The notes beneath the pieces are model-generated. The model ran no database searches and was not told where the DNA came from. It worked only from the letters and a program-made list of their open reading frames with translations. Shown one piece after another: positions 32,559 through 41,051 of a stretch of DNA of 64,000 nucleotides. The DNA is from Geomonas silvestris. GTDB taxonomy: Bacteria > Desulfobacterota > Desulfuromonadia > Geobacterales > Geobacteraceae. Location: positions 124,001 to 188,000 of the forward strand of contig NZ_BLXX01000001.1 in NCBI RefSeq assembly GCF_014193515.1, given 5' to 3'. Position 1 is the stretch's first letter. Every line of letters starts with the position of its first letter. The position numbers were made by a program, and so were the translations under genes.

Positions 32559-33986
32559 ATGAAGTACGAGGCCGAGCAGATCAACTACTCCCTGCTCTCT
32601 CCCATGATGGCGGCCACCCTCTCGCTCATGGACGGCAAGCTCAGTTTCCGGCACCTGTCGATGGTGGTGCAGTACACCCACAATTTCGAGACGCTTAAGC
32701 AGGCACAGGAGTTCGTGGCGCAGGTGATCCGGTCGGCGAACCAGGAAAACGATGCGGTCGTCCAGATGACCAGCCAGGTGAAGCCGTTCATCCAGTGCCT
32801 CGACCCGTTCGAGTTCGTGGTCCCCCCGCCCGAGGAATCGGGGCAGTGCCGCCCGGTCGCCCCGCTCACCCTCAACCTGATGTTCTCCAACGACTGCCAG
32901 ACAAGTTGCGGTTACTGCTACGCCGAGCGTCGCCGGGTTCCGCCGGAGCGGCACCTAAGCAGCATGCGCTGGATCGAGATCTTCCGCGAGGCCCACGCCC
33001 TCGGGATCGAACAGGTATCGCTTTCCGGCGGCGATCCCCTCTTCCGCAACGACGCCCTCGACCTGATCGCCGACCTGATCCGCCTCGACATGCTGTTCCT
33101 GCTCTCAACGAAATGCCACGTCACCCGTGAGATGGCGGACCGTTTGGTGGAGATCGGTATGGCCCGCCCGATCAACCAGTACACCCGCGAGATCCAGCTC
33201 AGCCTGGACGGCCCGGACCCGGAGACTGCGGACCCGATGGCAGGTGCCCCGGGCTTTTTCGAGCGCGCCATGGACAGCGTGCGAAACCTGGTAGGCCGCG
33301 GCCTGAACCTGCGGGTTAAAGCGGTGGTGACCCCGTTCAACGCCCCCCGGGTCTACGACTTCATACGGCTCATGGCCGTCTCGGGAGTCGAACAGGTCTC
33401 CGTTGCCGCATACAGCCGCACCCTGTACCGGCACCGTGACGACATGTTCCTCTCGGAGGTGGAGCGCGCCTCGATAGCGCAGCAGTGCCAAAAGGTCCAG
33501 GCAGAATTTCCCGGGTTGAAGCTGCGTCTGACCGGACTCGCTTCCGCGGCCGAGTTGCAGCAGCAAAAAGTACCGGCATTACCTGAAGGTGAGCAGCCGA
33601 ACCTCGATCCGGAAACCAGGCGCAGCATCAAGGAAGAGAAGTGGCGGGTGCGGACCCACTGCTCGGGCGGGCGCAGCAGCATGACCATCACACCGGACGG
33701 CAAGGTGGTACTGTGCGACACCATACCGCAGGAAGGGGAATTCGTGGTGGGAGACGCCGGGAGGGATTCCCTGGCGGAGATCTGGAACAGCCAGGAGCTC
33801 CTGGACTTCGCCTATCCGCCGCGCGAGCGTTTTGCGGGTTCCGCCTGTTACGACTGTCCGGATCTGGAGGGTTGCCAGAGGAAGGCGGGTTACTGTTTCC
33901 GGGACAGCTACTTCAATTACGGCAGCGCCTTCGCTCCGCCCCCGCTCTGCCCGGCAGCCGCCGACGACGGGATGCGCATGGACTAG
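32559..33986 (+). CDS. Radical SAM/SPASM peptide maturase (main body)
   Basis: A 475-residue enzyme if begun at ATG 32559 (TTG at 32556 is an alternative). The first 90 residues are the rest of a PqqD-like recognition domain (YEAEQINYSLLSP, LMDGKLSFRHL). The radical SAM core carries CQTSCGYCYAERR near residue 113, the CxxxCxxC site for the SAM-binding cluster, and LSLSG-type GGDP in SLSGGDPLF. The SPASM region has HCSGG, LCDTIPQ, then CYDCPDLEGC and GYCFRD for auxiliary clusters. No ribosome-binding site precedes 32559, but a good one precedes 32448 in the same frame, across a TAG. It probably acts on the upstream Cys-rich peptide. Confidence 0.8.
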   Translation: MKYEAEQINYSLLSPMMAATLSLMDGKLSFRHLSMVVQYTHNFETLKQAQEFVAQVIRSANQENDAVVQMTSQVKPFIQCLDPFEFVVPPPEESGQCRPVAPLTLNLMFSNDCQTSCGYCYAERRRVPPERHLSSMRWIEIFREAHALGIEQVSLSGGDPLFRNDALDLIADLIRLDMLFLLSTKCHVTREMADRLVEIGMARPINQYTREIQLSLDGPDPETADPMAGAPGFFERAMDSVRNLVGRGLNLRVKAVVTPFNAPRVYDFIRLMAVSGVEQVSVAAYSRTLYRHRDDMFLSEVERASIAQQCQKVQAEFPGLKLRLTGLASAAELQQQKVPALPEGEQPNLDPETRRSIKEEKWRVRTHCSGGRSSMTITPDGKVVLCDTIPQEGEFVVGDAGRDSLAEIWNSQELLDFAYPPRERFAGSACYDCPDLEGCQRKAGYCFRDSYFNYGSAFAPPPLCPAAADDGMRMD

Positions 33987-34038
33987 CTCCCCTCAAAGGA
34001 TTCAACTGCTCGTTTTGGGAAAATCGCTCCAGTGGGTT

Positions 34039-34078
34039 CCCTCTCCCCTTGCGGGAGAGCAACAGGGTGAGGGGGAAG
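34039..34078. repeat. REP-like palindromic intergenic element
   Basis: CCCTCTCCCC, a short loop and GGGAGAG, then GGGTGAGGGGGAAGG: the dispersed CCCTCTCCC/GGTGAGGG element common in proteobacterial intergenic DNA. A CCCTCCCGTC/GGGAGGGG run follows at 34116-34137. Confidence 0.6.
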
Positions 34079-34166
34079 GTGCCATAGCATGGCCGAGGGC
34101 AGCTCCCCCCCGGCCCCTCCCGTCAAGGGAGGGGGGACTCTTTCCCGGAACTCCTTAATGGAGCTC

Positions 34167-34208
34167 AAAAAAAGCCCGCCCCGGTTTCGATCCGGAGCGG
34201 GCTTTCTC
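34167..34208. terminator. Bidirectional terminator between the maturase gene and gltX
   Basis: A 14-pair stem with one mismatch (AAAGCCCGCCCCGG at 34171 with CCGGAGCGGGCTTT at 34192), flanked by an A-run on the left and a T-run on the right. Confidence 0.9.
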
Positions 34209-34233
34209 GTTCAGCAGTTTTTTCAGCTGCAAC

Positions 34234-35637
34234 CTATCCCCTGATGGTGGCGATGGCGCGCGCGAGCCTTTTCTTCGTTTCAGCCAGCCCGAAGACCACG
34301 ATCATGTCGAAGATCCCGGGAGACGCCGTGGTGCCTGAGAGAGCCAGGCGCACCGCGGGGCCGATCCCGCCCAGCTTGATCCCCTTCTCCTCGCAGATCT
34401 CCTTGAACACCGCTTCCACCGAGTCCATGGTCAAGGCAGGGAGCGCCTCGAGCTTCGCAATCAGGGCCTCCAGAAGTGCCGGGGTCTCCGGGGTGAAGTT
34501 CTTGGCGGCACCCTTCTCGTCGTAGGCGAAGCCGTCCTGGTAGTAGAAGACGGCGCCGTCGGCCAGTTCGAGCATGGTCTTGGCGCGCTCCTGCAGGGTC
34601 TTCACCACGGGGACCAGGTCCGGCCCGCCGGCCGGATCCACCCCGCGCTCCTTGAGGAACGGGGTCACCAGCTCGGCCAGGCGCACCGGGTCGCCGGTCT
34701 TTATGTAGTGGGCGTTCAGCCAGAGCAGCTTCTCGGTGTTGAAGACGCTGGGCGAGCGCCCCACGTTCTCGATGGAAAACTTCTCGATCAGCTCGTCGAT
34801 GGAGAAGATCTCGTCGTCGCCGTGACTCCACCCCAGGCGCACCAGGTAGTTGACGAGCGCCTCCGGGAGGTACCCCATGTCGCGGTAGGCCATGACGCTC
34901 GTCGCGCCGTGCCGCTTGGAAAGCCGGGCCTTGTCCGAGCCGAGGATCATCGGGACGTGGGCAAAGGTCGGGATCGGCGCCCCGAACGCCTCGTAGAGCA
35001 GTATCTGGCGCGGGGTGTTGTTCACGTGGTCGTCGCCGCGGATCACCATGGTCATTTTCATGTTGATGTCGTCGATCACCACCACGAAGTTGTAGGTCGG
35101 GGTGCCGTCGGTTCGCTGGATGATCAGGTCGTCCAATTCGTTGTTCTCGAAGGAGATCTTCCCCTTGATGGCGTCGTTCCAGAGGGTCGTCCCCTCAAGC
35201 GGGGTGCGGAAGCGCACCACGTAGGGGCGCCCGTCGTTCTCTTGGGGCGGCAGGTCGCGGCAGGTGCCGTCGTACTTCGGCTTGCCACCCTCCTGCATCG
35301 CCTTCTCGCGCTTGGCCTCCAACTCCTCTGCGGAACAGTAGCACTTGTACGCCTTCCCTTGGGCGAGCAGTTCCTGCACCTTCTCCTTGTAGAGCGGGAA
35401 GTAGTCGGTCTGATAGAAGGGACCCTCGTCCCAGTTGAGCCCGAGCCAGGTCATCCCCTGCAGGATGGCGTCAACCGATTCCTGGGTGGAGCGCTGGACG
35501 TCGGTATCCTCGATGCGCAGCACGAAGGTGCCCTTGAGCTTGCGGGCCAAAAGCCAGTTGAACAGTGCGGTGCGCGCCCCGCCCACGTGGAGGTAACCGG
35601 TGGGGCTCGGCGCGAAACGCAGTCGTACATTAGACAT
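34234..35637 (-). CDS. gltX: Glutamyl-tRNA synthetase
   Basis: A 467-residue class I synthetase. The HIGH-type motif is in [13 protein letters not shown] (about residue 10), the KMSKS-type motif is KARLSKRHG (about 235), and the C-terminal anticodon-binding helical domain is complete. It contains a Cys/zinc-like region ([14 protein letters not shown]) typical of bacterial GluRS. ATG at 35637 is chosen because AAGGAG lies 6 bp upstream. It charges tRNA-Glu in the cytoplasm. Whether it also charges tRNA-Gln cannot be told here. Confidence 0.96.
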   Translation of the reverse strand: MSNVRLRFAPSPTGYLHVGGARTALFNWLLARKLKGTFVLRIEDTDVQRSTQESVDAILQGMTWLGLNWDEGPFYQTDYFPLYKEKVQELLAQGKAYKCYCSAEELEAKREKAMQEGGKPKYDGTCRDLPPQENDGRPYVVRFRTPLEGTTLWNDAIKGKISFENNELDDLIIQRTDGTPTYNFVVVIDDINMKMTMVIRGDDHVNNTPRQILLYEAFGAPIPTFAHVPMILGSDKARLSKRHGATSVMAYRDMGYLPEALVNYLVRLGWSHGDDEIFSIDELIEKFSIENVGRSPSVFNTEKLLWLNAHYIKTGDPVRLAELVTPFLKERGVDPAGGPDLVPVVKTLQERAKTMLELADGAVFYYQDGFAYDEKGAAKNFTPETPALLEALIAKLEALPALTMDSVEAVFKEICEEKGIKLGGIGPAVRLALSGTTASPGIFDMIVVFGLAETKKRLARAIATIRG

Positions 35638-35777
35638 GAGCGACTCCTTTGAAGTTGGTGCAGTATTCATTTCTCAAAGCCAGGTCCCCTCCCGAGAAAG
35701 ACGCGTGCAGCGCCCCCGTGTCGTGGGCTCCGGCTCGATAGCTAACTGTCGGCTTTGGGGCAGCCGGTCTGCGCCCC

Positions 35778-35966
35778 CTACTCCTCGCCGGACTCCTCGT
35801 CGTCGCGCTGCGGCACCTTCTCGCCGGGGATCCGGTACCCTTCGCTGGCCCAGGTCCCCAGGTCTATCATCTTGCAGCGCTCCGAGCAGAAGGGCCGAAA
35901 CGGGTTCCCGGCCAGCGGTGCTTCCTTCCGGCAGTGCGGACATTTGACGGTCTGAATGGAGCTCAC
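35778..35966 (-). CDS. yacG: DNA gyrase inhibitor / zinc-binding protein YacG
   Basis: A 62-residue protein with a four-Cys zinc site: CPHC near residue 9 and CSERC near residue 27, followed by the family's [17 protein letters not shown] and an acidic end. Length and motif order match YacG. The start is GTG at 35966 with GGGGG 8 bp upstream. It lies upstream of gltX in the same direction. In E. coli YacG binds and inhibits gyrase. Confidence 0.9.
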   Translation of the reverse strand: MSSIQTVKCPHCRKEAPLAGNPFRPFCSERCKMIDLGTWASEGYRIPGEKVPQRDDEESGEE

Positions 35967-36057
35967 CCTTTTTACCCCCTTTAAACAAATACCTCCAGCA
36001 CAATCTTGCCTGGAGGGTAGGTACTTCGTGTATTCATTCGCTTTTTGCGGTCCAAAG

Positions 36058-36900
36058 CTAGCTTAGCTGGTACTTCCTCTCGTAAAACTGCAGGGCGCGC
36101 TTTACCCGGGTGATCAGGGTCCCCTCCTTCACCGGCTTCACGATGAAGTCGAAGAAGCCGCGCTCGAAGGCGCGCACCTCGTCCTCGGGGTGCACCGAAC
36201 TCGAGATGAGGATCACCGGGATCGCCTTCAACTCGGGGACGCTGCGCAGCGCCTCGAAGAGCCCGTAACCGTCCAGCTTGGGCATGTAGAGGTCGGTGAT
36301 CACCACCTGGGGGCGTTCGGTCAGGACCGCCTTGTACGCCTCGAGCCCGTCCGAGGCGAAGACCACCCGGTACCCCTGGCGGCTTAGGAAGTCGCCGAAC
36401 ATGGTTCCGATCAGTTTGTCGTCCTCGACCACCAGCACCGTGGTGGTGGTACTCTTCGAGACGTCCTTCTGCAGGTAGTTCTTGCAGATGGCGGCGTAGA
36501 TCTCGTTGCGGGTGGCGATGAAGGGGACGATGGTCAGCCCGTGGTTCGCCGCGATGTTCTTCACGATCCGCGACTCGGTGGGATCGGCCATGGCCAGGGC
36601 GAGGCGCTTGTTATCGAGCTTGAGCGGGAAGATGTGATTCTGCATCGCCACGTCGACCGAGATCACCGAGAGGAGCTCCGGGGCGAAGGCGAACCCGGCG
36701 AAGTTGCTGGCCACGCGGCAGCCATACTGGGTAGCGAGCGCGGCAGCCAGCTCCTCTCCGGTCACCAGTTCGAGTTCTTCCACAAGGGTCCCGAAACGCT
36801 TGCCGAGGCGCTGGGAAACCTTCAACATCCGGGCCACCGTCTTCTCGGACAAGGTGCCGTTTTCGACAAAGATCTCGCCTAGTTTCTTCCGTTTTTCCAT
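36058..36900 (-). CDS. MshEN-domain response-regulator protein (candidate c-di-GMP effector)
   Basis: A 280-residue protein. The N-terminal 150 residues are a type II secretion E N-terminal (MshEN-like) domain with two RLG-type helices ([33 protein letters not shown]), the pattern used by MshEN to bind cyclic di-GMP. The C-terminal half is a receiver domain: acidic pair in VVEDDKL, phospho-acceptor Asp in [13 protein letters not shown], Thr/Ser in ILISSS and Lys in [12 protein letters not shown] lies 6 bp before the ATG at 36900. No histidine kinase is adjacent. Output is probably by protein contact. Confidence 0.82.
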   Translation of the reverse strand: MEKRKKLGEIFVENGTLSEKTVARMLKVSQRLGKRFGTLVEELELVTGEELAAALATQYGCRVASNFAGFAFAPELLSVISVDVAMQNHIFPLKLDNKRLALAMADPTESRIVKNIAANHGLTIVPFIATRNEIYAAICKNYLQKDVSKSTTTTVLVVEDDKLIGTMFGDFLSRQGYRVVFASDGLEAYKAVLTERPQVVITDLYMPKLDGYGLFEALRSVPELKAIPVILISSSVHPEDEVRAFERGFFDFIVKPVKEGTLITRVKRALQFYERKYQLS

Positions 36901-36968
36901 CAGCCCCTCCGTCAGGGACAACTGTAGCATCCCGAGGGCAAAAGTCAGTGCAAACCGGTGAAAAAACG

Positions 36969-37661
36969 CTAGTCTGGCAGCACCGCGGCGCCCTTGCCGA
37001 ACTTGGCGGCCATCTCCAGTGCCTCGGCCCTGGTGAGCTTGTGGCCGACCCGCAGGCGGTACCAGGTACCCTTGTCGGGGAGCCGCGATTCCAAGAGGTA
37101 GGCCGCCGTCCCCTTCTCGGTAAGCTTACCCTGGGCCGAGAGGGCCTCCTGCTTGTCGCGGTAGGAGGCGAGCTGGACCACGTAGCGGGTGCCGTCACCC
37201 TTTTCCTCAGCCGCGGCAGGGGACGCGGTCGCCGGCGCCGGAACGGCTGCAGGCGCAGCCGGTACAACCGAAGCGGCCGGTGCGGCCTCGTGGGGCGGGG
37301 ACACCGGCTCGGCCTTTTTCAGGTTGAGGCCGGTCCCTATGGCACCTTTGCCGCCAGCCGGCAGCGTCTTGTAGAAGGTAAGCGGCACTTCGGGCTGGGG
37401 AGCCGTCGCCTCGGCAGCCGGAGCCGGCGGAGCCTCCTTCTTCACCGCGGGGACCAGCACCACCTGCGGCGATTTTCTGAGCCCCTTCACGTACCACCCG
37501 GCACCGAAACCGGTCCCGAAAACCGCCGCGAAGGCGACAAACCACTTCAGGAAGATCAGGGGTCCCGATTCGCGCCGCGGGCGGTTCTTCGCCACCGGGC
37601 GCCGCTCGATGGTGACCTGTTCCCGCCCTCCCCTTTTTTCGCTGTAGTCACGCACGTTCAC
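36969..37661 (-). CDS. SPOR-domain inner-membrane protein
   Basis: A 230-residue bitopic protein: a basic cytoplasmic N-terminus, one membrane segment (about 35-58, FLKWFVAFAAVFGTGFGAGW), an Ala/Pro-rich periplasmic linker, and a C-terminal SPOR domain (RYVVQLASYRDKQEALS to ALEMAAKFGKGA). SPOR domains bind denuded glycan strands at division sites. It starts 12 bp after argS and is cotranscribed with it, as in other Geobacterales. Confidence 0.9.
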   Translation of the reverse strand: MNVRDYSEKRGGREQVTIERRPVAKNRPRRESGPLIFLKWFVAFAAVFGTGFGAGWYVKGLRKSPQVVLVPAVKKEAPPAPAAEATAPQPEVPLTFYKTLPAGGKGAIGTGLNLKKAEPVSPPHEAAPAASVVPAAPAAVPAPATASPAAAEEKGDGTRYVVQLASYRDKQEALSAQGKLTEKGTAAYLLESRLPDKGTWYRLRVGHKLTRAEALEMAAKFGKGAAVLPD

Positions 37662-37673
37662 GCACTCCCGATC

Positions 37674-39338
37674 CTACATCCGCTCCGGTGCCGAAATACC
37701 GAGAACGGTAAGGGCGTTTTTCAGGACGGTGGCCACGCAGTCGAGCAGGAACAGACGGGCCTGGCTCAGCTGCGGCTCCTCCGGGATGATCACCCGGCTC
37801 TTGTTGTAGAAGCTGTGGAACTCGCCGGCCAGCTCCTGCAGGTAATAGGTGATGCGGTGCGGTTCGAAGTTGACCGCGGCCCCCTCCAGGATCTCCGGGT
37901 AGACGGAAAGCTTCTTGATGAGGGCGAGGTCGTCGGCACTCTCCAGAAGCTCCAGCTTGAGCGCGCTGAAATCGGGGGCCAGGCCGCGCTCCCGGGCGGT
38001 CTCGAAGATGCTCCTGATCCTTGCGTGCGCGTACTGCACGTAGTACACCGGGTTGTCGGCGCTCTGCCTTTTGGCAAGCTCCAGGTCGAAATCGAGCTGG
38101 CTGTCCGAGCGGCGCATCAGGAAGAAGAAGCGCGCCGCGTCGCGACCCACCTCGTCAACGACCTCCTTCAAGGTCACGAACTCGCCGCTTCTGGTCGACA
38201 TGGCGACCGGAACCCCGTCGCGCAAGAGCGAAACGAGCTGCACCAGGATGATGCCCAGGTCGTCGGCCTTTCTCCCCAGCCCCTGGACCACACCCTTAAG
38301 GCGCGGCACGTAGCCGTGGTGGTCGGCGCCCCAGACGTCGATGACCCAGTCGAAGCCGCGCTCGAACTTGTCGCGGTGGTAGGCGATGTCGGAGGCGAAG
38401 TAGGTGGTGACCCCGTTGCTGCGCACCACGACGCGGTCCTTGTCGTCACCGTAATCGGTGGTACGGAACCAGAGGGCGCCCTCCTGCTCGTAGATGAGCC
38501 CCTTCTCCTGCATCTCCTTGATCGCCGAGGTGACCTTGCCGTCGTCGAAGAGCGACTGCTCGGAGAACCAGTGATCGAGCACCACGCCGAAGTCCTTGAG
38601 GTCGAGGTCGATGCCGTGCAGGATCTGGTCGCCCCCGAGCTTCGCGAAGTAGGCCACGCCCTCTTCCTGCGGGGCGTTCAGGAAGCGGTCGCCTACCTTG
38701 GCGATGGCGTCGCGGGCGATGTCTTTGATGTAGTCCCCCTGGTAGCAGTTCTCGGGAAACTCGATCTTTTCGCCCAGGAGTTCCCGGTAGCGCAACAGAC
38801 CGGAGAGCCCCAGGGTGTTCATCTGGTTGCCGGCGTCGTTTATGTAGTACTCCTTCTGCACGTCGAAGCCGGCGGCCTTCAAGAGCGAGGCGACGGCATC
38901 GCCGGTCGCCGCACCGCGCCCGTGGCCGATGTGCAGCGGGCCGGTCGGGTTCGCGCTGACGAACTCAACCTGCACCTTCTTGCCGGCTCCGACCGTGCTC
39001 TTGCCGAACTCGGCACCCTCATGGGCTATCTGGGTGAGGGTCTTTCTCCAGGCGCCGTCCTCGATGAAGAAGTTGATGAACCCCGGGCCGGCCACTTCCA
39101 GCTTCTCGATGAGCTCGGAAGCCCCGGAGAGCTTGTTCACGATGATCTCGGCGATGGCGCGGGGGGCCTTGCGCTCCTGTTTGGCCATCTGCATCGCCAC
39201 GTTGCTGGCGAAGTCCCCGTGTTCGGAGTGCGCCGGCTTCTCGATGGCGATGGCCGGAACCACACCCGAGCTGAGCGTGCCGTCGGCGAAACACCCCTCG
39301 ATTCCCTTAAGGATGCATGCGCGCAGCTGCTCCTTCAT
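37674..39338 (-). CDS. argS: Arginyl-tRNA synthetase
   Basis: A 554-residue class I synthetase. It has the N-terminal Add-1 domain, HIGH motif in NPTGPLHIGHGRGA (about residue 130), the tRNA-sensing middle region, and a C-terminal DALR anticodon-binding domain. Length is standard. The GGAGG for its ATG lies inside the end of a 57-residue gene whose stop codon overlaps the start (ATGA), so translation is probably coupled. Confidence 0.96.
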   Translation of the reverse strand: MKEQLRACILKGIEGCFADGTLSSGVVPAIAIEKPAHSEHGDFASNVAMQMAKQERKAPRAIAEIIVNKLSGASELIEKLEVAGPGFINFFIEDGAWRKTLTQIAHEGAEFGKSTVGAGKKVQVEFVSANPTGPLHIGHGRGAATGDAVASLLKAAGFDVQKEYYINDAGNQMNTLGLSGLLRYRELLGEKIEFPENCYQGDYIKDIARDAIAKVGDRFLNAPQEEGVAYFAKLGGDQILHGIDLDLKDFGVVLDHWFSEQSLFDDGKVTSAIKEMQEKGLIYEQEGALWFRTTDYGDDKDRVVVRSNGVTTYFASDIAYHRDKFERGFDWVIDVWGADHHGYVPRLKGVVQGLGRKADDLGIILVQLVSLLRDGVPVAMSTRSGEFVTLKEVVDEVGRDAARFFFLMRRSDSQLDFDLELAKRQSADNPVYYVQYAHARIRSIFETARERGLAPDFSALKLELLESADDLALIKKLSVYPEILEGAAVNFEPHRITYYLQELAGEFHSFYNKSRVIIPEEPQLSQARLFLLDCVATVLKNALTVLGISAPERM

Positions 39339-39508
39339 AGCTTTCCTCCCTTATCCTTTTCAGCTTCCGTTTCCGGCACGTCCTTGATGGTGACGTCTCT
39401 TGTGAAATCCGGGCAGCGGGCTCCGCCGTCGACTACCGAGAACTTCTTGGCGCAGTGCTCGCGCCAGGCGCATACCACGCAGTGCTGCCTGCCAACGGAA
39501 GCGGTCAT
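39335..39508 (-). CDS. Small Cys-rich protein coupled to argS
   Basis: A 57-residue protein with five Cys: CVVC, then REHC, and a later CPDF. It begins MTASVGRQHCVVC and ends in a Lys/Glu-rich tail. GAGG lies 8 bp before the ATG, and its stop overlaps the argS start by four bases. The Cys pattern suggests zinc or iron-sulfur binding. I recall similar unnamed short proteins beside argS in Geobacter, but function is unknown. Confidence 0.7.
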   Translation of the reverse strand: MTASVGRQHCVVCAWREHCAKKFSVVDGGARCPDFTRDVTIKDVPETEAEKDKGGKL

Positions 39509-39572
39509 ATGGATACCTCAAGTGATGTGACGAGGGGCGCCGAAAAACGCCCCCCTGGTGTGAAATGGTAGA

Positions 39573-39944
39573 TTACGGTTGCCCCGGTTTGCCGGGCGGC
39601 TGGGACGCCTTGGGCGGCGCCGCGGCCTGGGGGCTCTTCTTATCGGCCTGTCCTGACCGGTTCCCCTTCTCCTGGGGCGGGAACTGGTAGATCACCTCGT
39701 TGCCGCGCACCAGGCCGAAGTCCCGGCGCGCGATGCTCTCCAGGTACCGGCGGTCCGACTGAAGCGCGGTGATCTCGCGCCTGAGCCGCTCGTTCTCCGT
39801 CTTCAGCTCCTGCAGCTTCTGCTGGATCTCGTCGCGGTCCCGGTGCAGGTGGTTGATGCGCAAGAGCCCGCGGTCGCCGAAGACGGTGAAGTACAGGATG
39901 AAGATGATGACCGCCGCAGGGGTCAGGTAAAACCGTTTTTGCAT
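39573..39944 (-). CDS. ftsB: Septum formation initiator FtsB/DivIC-like
   Basis: A 123-residue bitopic protein with one N-terminal membrane segment (AAVIIFILYFTVFG), a coiled coil (about 35-75, EIQQKLQELKTENERLRREI) and the family's LESIARRDFGLVRGNEVIY region. A Pro/Lys-rich tail follows. It starts 2 bp after the stop of the nucleotide-sugar gene upstream. In the divisome FtsB links FtsL and FtsQ. Confidence 0.88.
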   Translation of the reverse strand: MQKRFYLTPAAVIIFILYFTVFGDRGLLRINHLHRDRDEIQQKLQELKTENERLRREITALQSDRRYLESIARRDFGLVRGNEVIYQFPPQEKGNRSGQADKKSPQAAAPPKASQPPGKPGQP

Positions 39945-39946
39945 GC

Positions 39947-40882
39947 CTACCCCGCGGAGAGGACGGAGGAGAAATACTCGATGGTCTGCTTGAGCCCTTC
40001 GTCGACGTTAACCGTCGGCTCCCAATCCAGCATCTTCTTGGCGAGCGTGATGTCGGGACGGCGCTGTTTCGGGTCGTCGGCGGGGAGCGGCCGGAACACG
40101 ATGCGCGAACGCGAGCCGGTGAGGGCGATGATCTTCTCGGCGAACTCCAGGATGGTGGTCTCGCAGGGGTTGCCCAGGTTGACCGGGCCGGTGAAGTCGG
40201 GGCACTCCATCATGCGCAGCATCCCTTCCACCAGGTCCGAGACGAAGCAGAAGGAGCGGGTCTGCTCTCCCTTGCCGTAGACGGTGATATCCTCCCCCCG
40301 CAAGGCCTGCAGGATGAAGTTGGAGACCACGCGGCCGTCGTTTTCCGCCATGCGCGGGCCGTAGGTGTTGAAGATCCTGATGATCCGGACGTCGACGTTG
40401 TTCTGGCGGTGGTAGTCCATCATGAGCGTCTCGGCGACGCGTTTGCCTTCGTCGTAGCAGCTGCGCGGTCCCAGGGTGTTCACGTTGCCCCAGTACGATT
40501 CGTTCTGGGGGTGTACCTGGGGATCGCCGTAGACCTCGGAGGTGGAGGCCTGCAGGATCCTCGCCTTCACCCTCTTGGCAAGTCCCAGCATGTTGATGGC
40601 ACCCATGACGCTGGTCTTGGTGGTCTTCACCGGGTTGTACTGGTAGTGGATCGGCGAGGCCGGGCAGGCCAGGTTGAAGATCCGGTCCACCTCGAGCAGG
40701 ACCGGCGTGGTCACGTCGTGCCGGATCAGCTCGAAGCGCGGGTTGTCCAAGAGCCCGGCGATGTTGCGCTTGCTTCCGGTGAAGAAGTTATCGAGGCACA
40801 AGACGTCGTGCCCTTCGTTCACCAGCCTCTCGCAAAGATGTGATCCAATGAAACCGGCGCCGCCGGTTACGAGCATACGCAT
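39947..40882 (-). CDS. UDP-glucuronate decarboxylase (UDP-xylose synthase)
   Basis: A 311-residue extended SDR enzyme. The Rossmann motif GGAGFIGSH starts at residue 8. The catalytic region has STSEVYGDP, and YDEGKR carries the YxxxK pair; [17 protein letters not shown]-type and [10 protein letters not shown] stretches are characteristic of UXS. It converts UDP-glucuronate to UDP-xylose using bound NAD+. The adjacent upstream gene makes UDP-glucuronate, so the two form a UDP-xylose branch for envelope polysaccharide. A heptamer-repeat element separates them. Confidence 0.92.
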   Translation of the reverse strand: MRMLVTGGAGFIGSHLCERLVNEGHDVLCLDNFFTGSKRNIAGLLDNPRFELIRHDVTTPVLLEVDRIFNLACPASPIHYQYNPVKTTKTSVMGAINMLGLAKRVKARILQASTSEVYGDPQVHPQNESYWGNVNTLGPRSCYDEGKRVAETLMMDYHRQNNVDVRIIRIFNTYGPRMAENDGRVVSNFILQALRGEDITVYGKGEQTRSFCFVSDLVEGMLRMMECPDFTGPVNLGNPCETTILEFAEKIIALTGSRSRIVFRPLPADDPKQRRPDITLAKKMLDWEPTVNVDEGLKQTIEYFSSVLSAG

Positions 40883-40902
40883 GACATCCCCCCAAAAAAC
40901 AT

Positions 40903-41044
40903 GTTCTACGTTCTACGTTGCAGGTTCCAGGCTCTGAGTTTCCTGCAGTACGTCCAGTCGTCCCCTCACCAACAACGTCCGCGTTCACTCACGGCCCTTA
41001 GGCCGGTCAGCGAGACGTAGAACGTGGAACAGAGAACCCAGAAC
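40903..41044. repeat. Heptamer-based inverted repeat element A
   Basis: GTTCTACGTTCTACGTTG (40903) and ACGTAGAACGTGGAAC (41015) are inverted copies built on GTTCTAC. They bracket about 85 bp of unrelated DNA in the gap between ugd and the decarboxylase gene. A related element lies at 44436-44534. Confidence 0.75.
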
Positions 41045-41051
41045 TGGATTT

